Assembly (NCBI GenBank): GCA_021848555.1
Contig: JAJZUN010000055.1
Location: 1-10,632, forward strand
Direction: 5' to 3'
From: Pseudomonadota bacterium
GTDB taxonomy: Bacteria; Pseudomonadota; Gammaproteobacteria; Burkholderiales; SG8-39
DNA length: 10,632 bases
Below, piece after piece: positions 1-7,305 of this stretch. Below the pieces are notes generated by a model. That model saw nothing but the letters and a program-made list of their open reading frames with translations, searched no databases and was not told the DNA's origin. The position numbers and the translations under genes were made by a program. Position 1 is the first letter of the stretch. Each line of letters starts with the position of its first letter.

Positions 1-1788
1 CTGCACCACGTACGGTTCGATGCGGTAGCCGCCGTTGGCGAATACCGCGTAGCCGCGCGCCATCTGCCACGGCGTGACCGAGCCCGCGCCCAGCGCCATG
101 GTGAGATAGGGCGGATGTTTATCCGCATCGAAGCCGAAGCGGGTGATGTAATCCTGCGCGTACTGCGGGCCGATCGCCTGCAGCACGCGGATCGAGACCA
201 TGTTCTTCGATTTCGCCAGGCCCATGCGCAGGCGTATCGGACCATCGTACTTGCCGTCGTAATTGTGCGGCTCCCAGGTTTGGCTGCCGGTCTGGGCGGC
301 ATCGACCACGATCGGGGCATCGTTGACTATGGTGGCCGGGGTAAAGCCTTTTTCCAATGCCGCCGAATAGATGAAAGGCTTGAAGCTGGAGCCGGGCTGG
401 CGCCAAGCCTGGGTAACGTGGTTGAACTTGTTGCGGTTGAAATCGAATCCGCCCACCAGTGCGCGCACCCTGCCGTCGTTCGGACTGATTGCGATGAGCG
501 CAGACTCGGCCTCGGGCAACTGCACGATCTGCCAATTGTGCTTGCCGTCCTTCTGCACGCGGATCAGGGCGCCGCGCCGGATCCTTTTGTTAGGTGCAGC
601 CTTGTCGTCCAGCATCTTTTGCGCGAATTTGAGGCCATCGCCGCTTATCGCCACCACCTCTCCGCCGCGCAGGTAGGCATGTACCTGCTTGGGGCTGGCG
701 TCCAGAACCACGGCGGCGAGCAGGTCGTCGCTGTCGGATTCATCCGCGAGCGCCTCGTCGACGGCCTCGTCGGGCTGGCCCCCCGCCGGCAACTCTAGAT
801 ACCCCTCGGGGCCGCGGTAGCCGTGGCGCTTGTCGTAGTCCAACACGCCGCGGCGCAAGGCGGCATAGGCCGCTTCCTGGTCGGCCTTGGTAATGGTGGT
901 GTATATGCGATAACCCTTGCTGTATACCTCGTCGCCGAAGCGCTCGTGCAGCATCTGCCGCACCATTTCGGCCACGTAGTCGGCATGCAGGGCGTATTCG
1001 TTCGCCTCGCGCTTGACCACGATCGGCGCCTTCTGCGCTTCTTCGAATTGAGCGTCGGTGATGTCCCCCAGCTCGCGCATGCGCCGCAGCACATACAGCT
1101 GACGCTGCTTGGCGCGCTTGGGGTTGACCACCGGATTGAAGCTGGACGGGGCCTTGGGCAAACCGGCGAGCATCGCCGCTTCGGCTACATTGACATCTTT
1201 CAGCGCCTTGCCGAAGTAGATCTGCGCCGCCGCGGCGAAGCCGTAGGCACGCTGCCCCAGGTAAATCTGGTTGATGTAGAGCTGCAGGATTTCGTCCTTG
1301 GACAGGCTCGCCTCGATCTTCAGGGAAAGCAGCGCCTCATACAGCTTGCGCGTCAGCGTCTTTTCCTTGGACAGGAAAAAATTCCTTGCCACCTGCATGG
1401 TGATGGTGGAAGCTCCCTGGCGCTTGCCGCCGGAAGTGAGGTTGGAGTATGCGGCCCTGATGACGCCTTGGTAGTCCACCCCGATATGCTGATAGAAACG
1501 CTCGTCCTCGGCCGCCAAGATGGCCTGCTTCATGATTTCTGGGACTTCGCCGATGGCAACAACGGCGCGCCGCTCCTCGCCGAACTCGCCGATCAGGATG
1601 CCGTCCGAGCTGTATACCCGCAGCGGGACTTTGGGCCGATAGTCGGTGAGCACGTCGAGCGAGGGCAGGTTCGGGTACGCGAGCAGCACCATGAGGCCGA
1701 GCAGTGCGCCGCCGATGAGGCCCAGTCCGGCCAGCAGCAGCAGCGGAAAGGCGATGAAGCGCAGCCAGGTGAAAGATTTAGAACTCAT
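1..1788 (-). CDS. ponA: Penicillin-binding protein 1A (class A bifunctional PBP), partial: C-terminus beyond left edge
   Basis: Bifunctional peptidoglycan synthase of the inner membrane, acting in the periplasm: the glycosyltransferase polymerises lipid II and the transpeptidase cross-links stem peptides. The frame is open for 596 codons from ATG 1788 to the left edge. Seen: short cytoplasmic N-terminus; membrane anchor about residues 11-37; GT51 domain about 55-235 with EDERFY (catalytic Glu94), QGASTITMQ (124-132) and SKDEILQLYINQIYLG (163-178); an OB-like insert about 318-425 with an acidic run near 340-355; transpeptidase with PGSSFKP (Ser467, Lys470) and SKN (527-529). The KTG motif is not reached, so roughly 170-250 residues are missing by comparison with family lengths of about 770-850. 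An in-frame TAG lies two codons upstream of the ATG, so the start cannot be further upstream; no Shine-Dalgarno is visible. It is divergent from pilM, the usual proteobacterial arrangement. The alternative name mrcA refers to the same gene. Identification is secure. Confidence 0.97.
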   Translation of the reverse strand, partial: MSSKSFTWLRFIAFPLLLLAGLGLIGGALLGLMVLLAYPNLPSLDVLTDYRPKVPLRVYSSDGILIGEFGEERRAVVAIGEVPEIMKQAILAAEDERFYQHIGVDYQGVIRAAYSNLTSGGKRQGASTITMQVARNFFLSKEKTLTRKLYEALLSLKIEASLSKDEILQLYINQIYLGQRAYGFAAAAQIYFGKALKDVNVAEAAMLAGLPKAPSSFNPVVNPKRAKQRQLYVLRRMRELGDITDAQFEEAQKAPIVVKREANEYALHADYVAEMVRQMLHERFGDEVYSKGYRIYTTITKADQEAAYAALRRGVLDYDKRHGYRGPEGYLELPAGGQPDEAVDEALADESDSDDLLAAVVLDASPKQVHAYLRGGEVVAISGDGLKFAQKMLDDKAAPNKRIRRGALIRVQKDGKHNWQIVQLPEAESALIAISPNDGRVRALVGGFDFNRNKFNHVTQAWRQPGSSFKPFIYSAALEKGFTPATIVNDAPIVVDAAQTGSQTWEPHNYDGKYDGPIRLRMGLAKSKNMVSIRVLQAIGPQYAQDYITRFGFDADKHPPYLTMALGAGSVTPWQMARGYAVFANGGYRIEPYVVQ

Positions 1789-1820
1789 TGCAGACTAGGG
1801 AGGAGTTCCCCGGAGAGGAC

Positions 1821-1859
1821 TTTCCCCTCACCCTTGAAGCGGGACCGAGGAAGGGGGAT
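1821..1859. repeat. Degenerate C-rich/G-rich repeat-like stretch
   Basis: A C-rich half (TTTCCCCTCACCCTT, 1821-1835) is followed by a G-rich half (GGGACCGAGGAAGGGGG, 1841-1857), giving an imperfect inverted repeat with only about five perfect closing pairs (TCCCC/GGGGA). By inference it resembles decayed copies of the short dispersed C-rich/G-rich intergenic repeats common in GC-rich proteobacteria. No second copy exists in this window, so repeat status cannot be shown here. Confidence 0.3.
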
Positions 1860-2062
1860 CGAGACCTTCGGGTGCAGCTCCTCATGCTCTCCTGAGTCAG
1901 GGGCCGTTTCGGGCATTTCTGAAACAGCCTCCTATGGGTCAAATGGCCGGTTTCACCGCGCCAGGCGCGGGCCTGAGTTTCGGGGTTCCACGCAGGGCTG
2001 GGCTGCCCGTCTGGTCCCGGCGCTGCCAAAATCACGCCGACGTAGTTTCCTGAAAGGCTGGC

Positions 2063-2068
2063 ATTATA
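2063..2068 (-). promoter_or_regulatory. Possible -10 box for ponA
   Basis: The minus strand reads TATAAT, a perfect match to the sigma-70 -10 consensus. No good -35 box lies 16-18 bases upstream on that strand. If used, it would give a ponA leader of about 270 bases. Another weak possibility is a TTGACC -35-like hexamer on the minus strand at 1937-1942, but it lacks a good partner -10 box. Placement is tentative. Confidence 0.3.
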
Positions 2069-2094
2069 GAGTATCCGAGGGGCCGACGGGCCGG

Positions 2095-2118
2095 TAGGGC
2101 GGGCCAAACCCGCCCCTA
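2095..2118. repeat. GC-rich inverted repeat (hairpin) in the ponA-pilM spacer
   Basis: GGGCGGG (2097-2103) and CCCGCCC (2109-2115) form a perfect 7-base-pair stem with loop CCAAA. With a single bulged base the pairing extends to TAGGG/CCCTA at the outside. On the plus strand it is followed by the mixed AT sequence TATTATTTGCTTTA, without a clean T-tract. No plus-strand gene lies upstream to terminate, and there is no T-tract on the minus side. It may be a dispersed palindromic element or a protein-binding dyad; function unknown. Confidence 0.5.
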
Positions 2119-2126
2119 TTATTTGC

Positions 2127-2171
2127 TTTACATCGTCTAGACTTGTTGCTAGCATTTAACGTAAATTATAT
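2127..2171 (+). promoter_or_regulatory. Candidate promoter(s) for the pilMNOPQ operon
   Basis: Two overlapping sigma-70-like candidates sit in the only AT-rich patch of the spacer. One is TTTACA (2127-2132), 17 bases, TAGCAT (2150-2155). The other is TTGTTG (2143-2148), 17 bases, TTATAT (2166-2171). They would give leaders of about 50 or 35 bases. A small dyad, ATTTA-ACG-TAAAT (2154-2166), overlaps both and could be an operator, but it is short. I see no sigma-54 GG/GC pair at the right spacing. Which candidate is used cannot be decided from sequence. Confidence 0.45.
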
Positions 2172-2197
2172 GTATCGCGCCTAACCGGGGATAGTTC

Positions 2198-2203
2198 AAA
2201 GGG
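2198..2203 (+). promoter_or_regulatory. Ribosome binding site supporting the TTG start of pilM
   Basis: AAAGGG ends nine bases before TTG 2213. The next in-frame ATG (2258-2260, residue 16) has no comparable site and would remove the conserved start of the actin-like fold, so the TTG start is preferred. Confidence 0.6.
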
Positions 2204-2212
2204 AAATTCAGC

Positions 2213-3286
2213 TTGGACCTTGATATCTTCAAGCCTAAAGCACCGCCCCTTTTCGGCATGGACATCAGTTCGTCTGCCGTGAAGATGGTCGAGATTGTCG
2301 ACGCGGGCAAGGGCGCGTTGCGCGTGGAGCGCTACGTGATCGAGCCCCTGCCCAAGGACGCAGTGGTGGACGGCAATATCACCAACCTCGAGGCCGTGGT
2401 AGAGACGGTTTCGCGCGGGTGGAAGAAGCTCGCCACGCGCACCAAGAACGTCGCCATGGCGCTGCCGACGGCGGCAGTGATCACCAAGAAGATCATTGCG
2501 CCGGCCGGATTGCGCGACGCCGAGTTGGGCGTCCAGGTGGAAACCGAGGCTAACCAGTACATTCCTTTCGCCTTGGAAGAGGTCTATCTCGACTATCAGG
2601 TGATCGGCCCGGCGCCGTCCAATGCCGAGGAGGCGGAAGTGCTGATCGCTGCTTCACGCAAGGAAAAAGTGGAGGACCGCGTGGCGGTGGCCGAGGCCGC
2701 GGGCCTGAAGGCCCTGGTAATGGACGTGGAATCCTACGCGGTGCAGACCGCATTCGAACTGATCAAGAAGCAGTTTCCCGACGATGGCAAAGACCAGAAT
2801 ATCGCCTTGGTCGATATCGGCGCCAACGTCATGAACGTCACCGTACTGCGCAACGACCAGACCGTGTACACGCGCGAGCAGGCGTTCGGCGGCAGCCAGC
2901 TGACCCAGGACATCATGCGTCAGTACGGCATGAGCCAGGAGGAGGCGGAGAACGCCAAGCGCAGCGGCGGCTTGCCCGATTCGTACGAGGCCGAAATCCT
3001 GCGCCCGTTCCTGGAAAACCTGGCGCTGGAAGTGCAGCGCGCGATGCAGTTTTTCTTTACCTCGACCCAATATACCAGCATCGAGCACATTCTGCTCACC
3101 GGCGGCTCCGCCGTGATTCCCGGTCTGGAAGACATGGTCGGCTCCCGTTCTCAAGTTAACACCAGGGTGGCAAATCCGTTCGCGAGCATGCAGATATCGC
3201 CGCGCATCCAGCCGAAGAAACTGCTGGTCGACGCCCCCTCGCTGATGGTTGCTTGCGGCCTGGCCATGCGGAGGTTCGACCCGTGA
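2213..3286 (+). CDS. pilM: Type IV pilus assembly protein PilM, actin-like ATPase
   Basis: Cytoplasmic actin/FtsA-like protein that docks on the N-terminal tail of PilN and couples the alignment complex to the pilus motor. It has 357 residues, the usual family length. Seen: the first phosphate-loop strand GMDISSSAVKMVEI (15-28); the second nucleotide-binding strand ALVDIGANVMNVTVL (198-212); the adenosine-side motif HILLTGGSAVIPGLEDMV (292-309); a 1C/SHS2-like region about 85-190. The start codon is TTG, supported by AAAGGG nine bases upstream and by homology starting at once (KAPPLFGMDISS). It is first gene of the operon, and its TGA overlaps the pilN GTG by four bases, implying translational coupling. 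Identification is secure; ATPase activity is inferred from the family. Confidence 0.97.
   Translation: MDLDIFKPKAPPLFGMDISSSAVKMVEIVDAGKGALRVERYVIEPLPKDAVVDGNITNLEAVVETVSRGWKKLATRTKNVAMALPTAAVITKKIIAPAGLRDAELGVQVETEANQYIPFALEEVYLDYQVIGPAPSNAEEAEVLIAASRKEKVEDRVAVAEAAGLKALVMDVESYAVQTAFELIKKQFPDDGKDQNIALVDIGANVMNVTVLRNDQTVYTREQAFGGSQLTQDIMRQYGMSQEEAENAKRSGGLPDSYEAEILRPFLENLALEVQRAMQFFFTSTQYTSIEHILLTGGSAVIPGLEDMVGSRSQVNTRVANPFASMQISPRIQPKKLLVDAPSLMVACGLAMRRFDP
3270..3274 (+). promoter_or_regulatory. Ribosome binding site that decides the pilN start
   Basis: GGAGG lies eight bases before GTG 3283. It favours this start over the upstream in-frame ATG 3253, which would add ten residues (MRPGHAEVRP) in front of the conserved MIRINLLPWR. 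Confidence 0.8.
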
Positions 3287-3885
3287 TCCGCATCAATCTG
3301 CTGCCTTGGCGCGAAGCGCGGCGCAAGGCGCACAATCTGCAGTTTTTCATCCTCATGGGGATGGTCGCCGGCCTGGCTGCGTCCATCGTCCTGCTGGTGC
3401 ACGGCTATTACGCCACGCGCATTTCCACCCAAACCGAGCGCAACCGCTTCCTCAAGGACGAGAACGCCAAGCTCGACAAGGAAATCGAGGAAATCAAGAA
3501 GCTCAAGGAAGAGATTCAGGCGCTGTTGTCGCGCAAGCAGGTGATCGAGACGCTGCAGGCCGATCGTGCCCAGACGGTATATCTGCTCGAACAGCTGGTG
3601 CGGCAGACCCCCGACGGGGTCTATCTGCGCTCTGTCAAGCAGACCGGCAATAAGGTCAATTTGACCGGCTACGCGCAATCCAACGCCCGCGTATCGACGC
3701 TGATGCGCAATTTCGAGGCTTCCCCGTATCTGGAGAATCCGGATCTGGTGGAGATCAAGGCGGCCACTGTCGGCAACAAGCGCCTGTCGGAATTCACCAT
3801 GAACGTCAGCATCAAACGCCTGCAGACCGAGACCGACGCCAAGGGACAGGCCGGCAAGCCTGCGCCGCCGGTGGCGAAGAAATAG
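3283..3885 (+). CDS. pilN: Type IV pilus inner-membrane protein PilN
   Basis: Bitopic inner-membrane protein of the alignment complex. Its cytoplasmic tail binds PilM and its periplasmic part pairs with PilO. From GTG 3283 it has 200 residues. Seen: the PilM-binding motif INLLPWR (4-10) at the extreme N-terminus, basic residues 10-16, one membrane segment about 20-41, a coiled coil about 47-105, then an alpha/beta (ferredoxin-like) domain to about 180 and a disordered Lys/Pro/Ala tail. An upstream in-frame ATG (3253) lies inside pilM and is rejected because a GGAGG site is well placed for the GTG and homology begins there. It overlaps pilM by four bases, and pilO follows after nine bases. Identification is secure. 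Confidence 0.96.
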   Translation: MIRINLLPWREARRKAHNLQFFILMGMVAGLAASIVLLVHGYYATRISTQTERNRFLKDENAKLDKEIEEIKKLKEEIQALLSRKQVIETLQADRAQTVYLLEQLVRQTPDGVYLRSVKQTGNKVNLTGYAQSNARVSTLMRNFEASPYLENPDLVEIKAATVGNKRLSEFTMNVSIKRLQTETDAKGQAGKPAPPVAKK

Positions 3886-3894
3886 GGACGCCGG

Positions 3895-4533
3895 ATGAAT
3901 AAGCTGCTCGAACAATTCAAGTATCTCAACCCGAAGGACCCGGGGACCTGGCCGGTCCTGCCGAAGCTGCTCGCGTTGATCGTCACCTTGGTTGCCCTGG
4001 TCGCCGTGGGCTACGTGGCCGACTGGCAGGGGCAGATGGACGAGCTTGTGGCGGGCGCCGAGCAGGAAGCTAAACTCAAGACCGAGTACAAGGACAAGAA
4101 GCAGCTCGCAGTCAACCTCGATTTGTACCGTCAGCAGCTGCGCGAAATCGACACATCGTTTGGCGCGCTGCTGAAGCAGCTGCCGAACAAGTCGCAAATG
4201 GACGCATTGCTGGTGGACATCAACCAGGCGGGCCTGGGGCGCGGCCTGCAGTTCGAGTTGTTCAAGCCGGCGCCGCAGGAGACGATGAAGGACTTCTACG
4301 CCGAGCTGCCGGTCACGGTGAAGGTCACGGGCAGCTATCACGACATGGGGCAGTTCGCGAGCGACATCGCGCAGTTGTCGCGCATCGTCACGCTCAACGA
4401 TATTTCCATCGGCCCGGCGGGCAAGGATGGCAGCGTGCTGGTGATGGACACCACCGCGAAGACGTTCCGCTATCTCGACGAGGAAGAAGTGGCGAAACAG
4501 AAGAAGGCTGCGAAGGGGCCGGCTAAGAAATGA
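3895..4533 (+). CDS. pilO: Type IV pilus inner-membrane protein PilO
   Basis: Inner-membrane partner of PilN; the PilN-PilO heterodimer binds the PilP lipoprotein and spans the periplasm in the alignment complex. It has 212 residues, typical for the family. Seen: cytoplasmic N-terminus with a conserved LNPKDPGTWP patch (11-20), one membrane segment about 22-41, a coiled-coil region about 45-98 ending in LLKQLPNKSQMDALL (92-106), a ferredoxin-like domain about 100-190 (GLQFELFKP; PVTVKVTGSYHDMGQF), and a Lys/Ala-rich tail. The ATG start has a weak AGGGA site six bases upstream overlapping the pilN stop. Its TGA overlaps the pilP ATG by four bases. Identification is secure. Confidence 0.96.
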   Translation: MNKLLEQFKYLNPKDPGTWPVLPKLLALIVTLVALVAVGYVADWQGQMDELVAGAEQEAKLKTEYKDKKQLAVNLDLYRQQLREIDTSFGALLKQLPNKSQMDALLVDINQAGLGRGLQFELFKPAPQETMKDFYAELPVTVKVTGSYHDMGQFASDIAQLSRIVTLNDISIGPAGKDGSVLVMDTTAKTFRYLDEEEVAKQKKAAKGPAKK

Positions 4534-5066
4534 GAAACCTCGCTGTCATAGTTGCCGCAATGTTCGTGCTCGCCGCCTGCGGCGGCGACGAGCATCAGGA
4601 CCTCAAAGAAGAACTCAAGAACATGACCAAGGACCTGCGCGGCAACATTCCGCCGCTGCCGGTGGTGAAGCCCTACGAACCGGTGCCGTATACGGCGTAT
4701 GAGCTGCCCGACCCGTTCGGGCCGGCCAAGATCGAGCTCGCGACCGGGGCGGCGAAGAACAAAGGCGGCGCGAATGCGCCCAATACCAACCGGCCCAAGG
4801 AAGCGCTGGAGGCCTACCCGCTGGAATCGCTGAGAATGGTCGGCACGCTGTCGCAGAAGGGCGTCAACTATGCCCTGGTGCGTGCCGACGCGAGCGTGTA
4901 CCGGGTGAAAGTGGGCAATTACATGGGGCAGAATTTCGGCCTCATCACCGGCATTACCGACAATCAGATTAACCTCAAAGAGTTGGTGCAGGATGCATCT
5001 GGCGACTGGACTGAGCGCAAGGTCGCGCTGCAGCTGGTCGAAGCGGAAGCGGCAAAAGGAAGGTGA
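4530..5066 (+). CDS. pilP: Type IV pilus lipoprotein PilP
   Basis: Periplasmic lipoprotein that links the PilN-PilO complex to the N-domains of the PilQ secretin. It has 178 residues. Seen: short signal sequence with lipobox LAAC (14-17; Cys17 is the predicted lipidated residue), an extended Pro-rich region with LPDPFGP (59-65) that in the family contacts PilNO, a low-complexity linker about 70-95, and a C-terminal beta-sandwich homology domain about 97-172 (LESLRMVGTLSQKGVNYALV onward, with GQNFGLITGI). The residue after Cys17 is Gly, so there is no Asp inner-membrane retention signal. It starts inside the end of pilO (ATGA overlap). An AAGGGG site lies 11 bases upstream, so coupling probably matters. 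Identification is secure. Confidence 0.95.
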   Translation: MRNLAVIVAAMFVLAACGGDEHQDLKEELKNMTKDLRGNIPPLPVVKPYEPVPYTAYELPDPFGPAKIELATGAAKNKGGANAPNTNRPKEALEAYPLESLRMVGTLSQKGVNYALVRADASVYRVKVGNYMGQNFGLITGITDNQINLKELVQDASGDWTERKVALQLVEAEAAKGR

Positions 5067-5069
5067 GGA
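5065..5069 (+). promoter_or_regulatory. Ribosome binding site that decides the pilQ start
   Basis: GAGGA lies five bases before ATG 5075. For the competing GTG 5063, the nearest purine-rich site (AAAAGGA, 5054-5060) is only two bases away, too close for normal initiation. ATG 5075 is therefore preferred. Confidence 0.6.
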
Positions 5070-5074
5070 TCTCT

Positions 5075-7198
5075 ATGGCTAAAATTCTCGGTGTATTCGG
5101 CTTCTTGACCGCATCCTTCTGGGCTGCAATGGCGCTGGCGCAGCCAGCGCTGAACAGCGTCGAAGCCTTCAACGTGTCGCAGCAAAGCGGAAAGGTCATC
5201 ATCAAGCTCACGCTGAAGGAGGCGCTCAAAGCGCAGCCAGGCAGCTTCACCGTCGCCAACCCCGCGCGCATCGCATTCGACCTGCCCGGCACCGTGAACA
5301 ACCTTGGGCGCAACAGCCAGCGCATCGGCGAAGGCGAGCTGGTGAGCATGAACATGGTGCAGGCGGGGGAGCGCACGCGCATGGTGCTGAACCTGCGCCA
5401 GCTGGTCAGCTATGACACCCAGATCGACGGCAACAACCTGGTGGTTATTCTCGCCGGGGCGCCCGCGACCACCGCCAGCGCCGGAGCCGCAGGCACGGTC
5501 ACGCATTTTGTCGAAGCCAAGGCGGTCGATACGCATTCCGTGCGTGATGTCGATTTCCGCCGCGGCAAGTCCGGCGAAGGCCGGATTGTGGTCGATTTGT
5601 CCGACAGTTCCACCGGCATAGACATCCGCCAACAGGGCCAGAATCTGGTGATCGATTTCTTCAAGACCTCCCTGCCGGACAAGCTGCGCCGGCGCCTGGA
5701 CGTGACCGACTTCGGCACGCCGGTGCAGTCGATCAATACGTTCAGCCAGGGCGACAACGTGCGCATGGTGATTACGCCCAAGGGGCAGTGGGAACACAGC
5801 GCCTACCAGACCGACAACCAGTTCGTGGTCGAGGTGAAGCAGGTGGTGCCGGACCCGAACAAGCTCGCGCAGGGGACCAAGCCGGGATTTACCGGAGAGA
5901 AGCTCTCGCTCAACTTCCAGAACGTCGAAGTGCGCAGCGTGCTCAACGTGATCGCCGACTTCACCGACCTCAACATTATCACCAGCGACTCCGTCGGCGG
6001 CAGCCTGACTCTGCGCTTGAAAGACGTGCCTTGGGACCAGGCGCTGCAGATCATTCTCGATACGCGCGGCCTGGACATGCGCAAGAACGGCAACGTGGTG
6101 TGGATCGCTCCGCGCGACGAACTCGCGACGAAGGAAAAACTGGCGCTCGAGTCGCAGCAGCAGATCGGTGAACTGGAGCCGGTGCGCACCGAGAGTTTCG
6201 TGCTCAATTACCAGAAGGCGCAGGATGTGCAGACCCTGCTGACCTCGGACAAGCAGAAAGTATTGTCCAAGCGCGGCAGCGCCGTGGTCGATGCGCGCAC
6301 CAACACCGTGTTCGTGCAGGACGTGCCGACGCGCCTGGAGGAAGTGCGCAAGCTGATCGCGCAGATCGACGTGCCGGTGCGCCAGGTGATGATCGAAGCG
6401 CGCATCGTCGAGGCCAACGACACGTTCAGCAAGAACCTGGGCGCGAAACTCGGCTACAACACGACCAAGCAGGGCGGCCAGCGCCTGATCGGACCGAGCG
6501 CGCGCTATACCGTGGGCGGGCAGCTCAGCTCGACCGGCCAATTGACGACGAGCGAAGGCGGCCAGCATCTGGTGACGGGTACCCCCGACATTACGCAGGT
6601 GCAGAACGTGAACCTGCCGGCCACCGGCCTGGGCGGCTTCAACCCGGGTACGATATCGACGATCCTGTTCAACCGGAACTTCACCCAGTTCATCACCATG
6701 GAGCTGACCGCGTTGGAGGCGGACGGCAAGGGCAAAATCATCTCCAGCCCGCGCGTGCTGACCGGCGACAAGGTCGAGGCGGTGATCGAGCAGGGTACCG
6801 AATTGCCGTATCAATCGGCGACATCGAGCGGGGCCACCAGCGTGTCGTTCCGCAAGGCCAATCTGAGCCTCAAGGTGAAGCCGCAGATCACGCCTGACGG
6901 TAACATCATCATGACGCTGGACATCAACAAGGATTCGGTGGGGCAGGTGACCGCGGCGGGCTTCGCCATCGACACCAAGCACGTCAAGACCGAGGTGCTG
7001 GTCGAAAACGGCGGCACGGTCGTGATCGGCGGGATTTTCAGCCAGGATGAGCGCAACACCACCACCAAGGTCCCGCTGTTCGGCGACATCCCGGTATTGG
7101 GCCACTTGTTCAGAAACAACAGCAAGACCGACAACAAGACCGAACTGCTGGTGTTCATCACGCCGCGCATCGTGGATGATCGCCTGACCGTACGCTGA
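5075..7198 (+). CDS. pilQ: Type IV pilus outer-membrane secretin PilQ
   Basis: Forms the multimeric outer-membrane pore through which the type IV pilus exits. From ATG 5075 it has 707 residues, within the usual betaproteobacterial range. Seen, in order: signal peptide with cleavage expected after ALA (about residue 22); two AMIN-type peptidoglycan-binding modules (about 25-127 and 143-256); secretin N0/STN domain (about 275-346, LSLNFQNVEVRSVLNVIADF); N1/KH-like domain (about 372-435); secretin beta-barrel domain (about 440-701) with the hallmark VPLFGDIPVLGHLFRN (666-681) and terminal LLVFITPRIV. A GTG at 5063, overlapping the pilP stop, would add four residues (MRIS), but a GAGGA site fits ATG 5075 better. 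Last gene of the pil operon, followed by an intrinsic terminator. Identification is secure; the start is the only doubt. Confidence 0.96.
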   Translation: MAKILGVFGFLTASFWAAMALAQPALNSVEAFNVSQQSGKVIIKLTLKEALKAQPGSFTVANPARIAFDLPGTVNNLGRNSQRIGEGELVSMNMVQAGERTRMVLNLRQLVSYDTQIDGNNLVVILAGAPATTASAGAAGTVTHFVEAKAVDTHSVRDVDFRRGKSGEGRIVVDLSDSSTGIDIRQQGQNLVIDFFKTSLPDKLRRRLDVTDFGTPVQSINTFSQGDNVRMVITPKGQWEHSAYQTDNQFVVEVKQVVPDPNKLAQGTKPGFTGEKLSLNFQNVEVRSVLNVIADFTDLNIITSDSVGGSLTLRLKDVPWDQALQIILDTRGLDMRKNGNVVWIAPRDELATKEKLALESQQQIGELEPVRTESFVLNYQKAQDVQTLLTSDKQKVLSKRGSAVVDARTNTVFVQDVPTRLEEVRKLIAQIDVPVRQVMIEARIVEANDTFSKNLGAKLGYNTTKQGGQRLIGPSARYTVGGQLSSTGQLTTSEGGQHLVTGTPDITQVQNVNLPATGLGGFNPGTISTILFNRNFTQFITMELTALEADGKGKIISSPRVLTGDKVEAVIEQGTELPYQSATSSGATSVSFRKANLSLKVKPQITPDGNIIMTLDINKDSVGQVTAAGFAIDTKHVKTEVLVENGGTVVIGGIFSQDERNTTTKVPLFGDIPVLGHLFRNNSKTDNKTELLVFITPRIVDDRLTVR

Positions 7199-7218
7199 TT
7201 GCTTCTTCGTTGTGCACG

Positions 7219-7246
7219 AAAGAGCCGGACTTCCGGCTCTTTTTTT
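7219..7246 (+). terminator. Intrinsic terminator of the pilMNOPQ operon
   Basis: AAAGAGCCGG (7219-7228) pairs perfectly with CCGGCTCTTT (7233-7242) around the loop ACTT, and T runs from 7240 to 7246. It starts 20 bases after the pilQ stop. This is a classic rho-independent terminator and separates the pil operon from aroK-aroB. Confidence 0.95.
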
Positions 7247-7305
7247 ATCCAGGCGCGGGGCGCCGCGCCAACCGCGCCGCGCCGGGCCCCGCGGCGCATG
7301 GCTAC

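Larger units (their letters stand above)
1789..2212. other. ponA-pilM divergent intergenic region (424 bases)
   Basis: Non-coding spacer between two divergent genes. The part next to pilM (about 2117-2172) is AT-rich and holds the pilM promoter candidates. The part next to ponA (1789-2110) is GC-rich with no convincing gene: open frames crossing it have low-complexity Pro/Arg/Ser-rich translations with no recognisable domain. It contains a degenerate C-rich/G-rich stretch (1821-1859), a small dyad CAGGC/GCCTG (1962-1975), a perfect TATAAT on the minus strand (2063-2068) and a strong GC inverted repeat (2095-2118). I see no tRNA, small protein gene or insertion-sequence end. Confidence 0.8.

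Noticed and set aside
823..2097. A 424-codon plus-strand open frame crossing ponA and the spacer
   Set aside because: It is opposite the catalytic domains of ponA. The part in the spacer translates to low-complexity Arg/Ser/Gly sequence without a domain.
1778..2155. A 125-codon minus-strand open frame upstream of ponA
   Set aside because: It overlaps the ponA start in another frame, has no ribosome site or recognisable motif, and covers the repeat-like spacer sequence. I judge it non-coding.
3151..4341. A 396-codon minus-strand open frame antisense to pilN and pilO
   Set aside because: It lies opposite two identified genes in an intact operon; composition is that of a complement shadow.
4964..7105. 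A 713-codon open frame antisense to pilQ
   Set aside because: It mirrors pilQ almost end to end. Its translation is rich in His, Arg, Leu, Ala, Gly and Val with no recognisable domain, typical of the complement of a GC-rich gene. The pilQ frame has clear secretin motifs.
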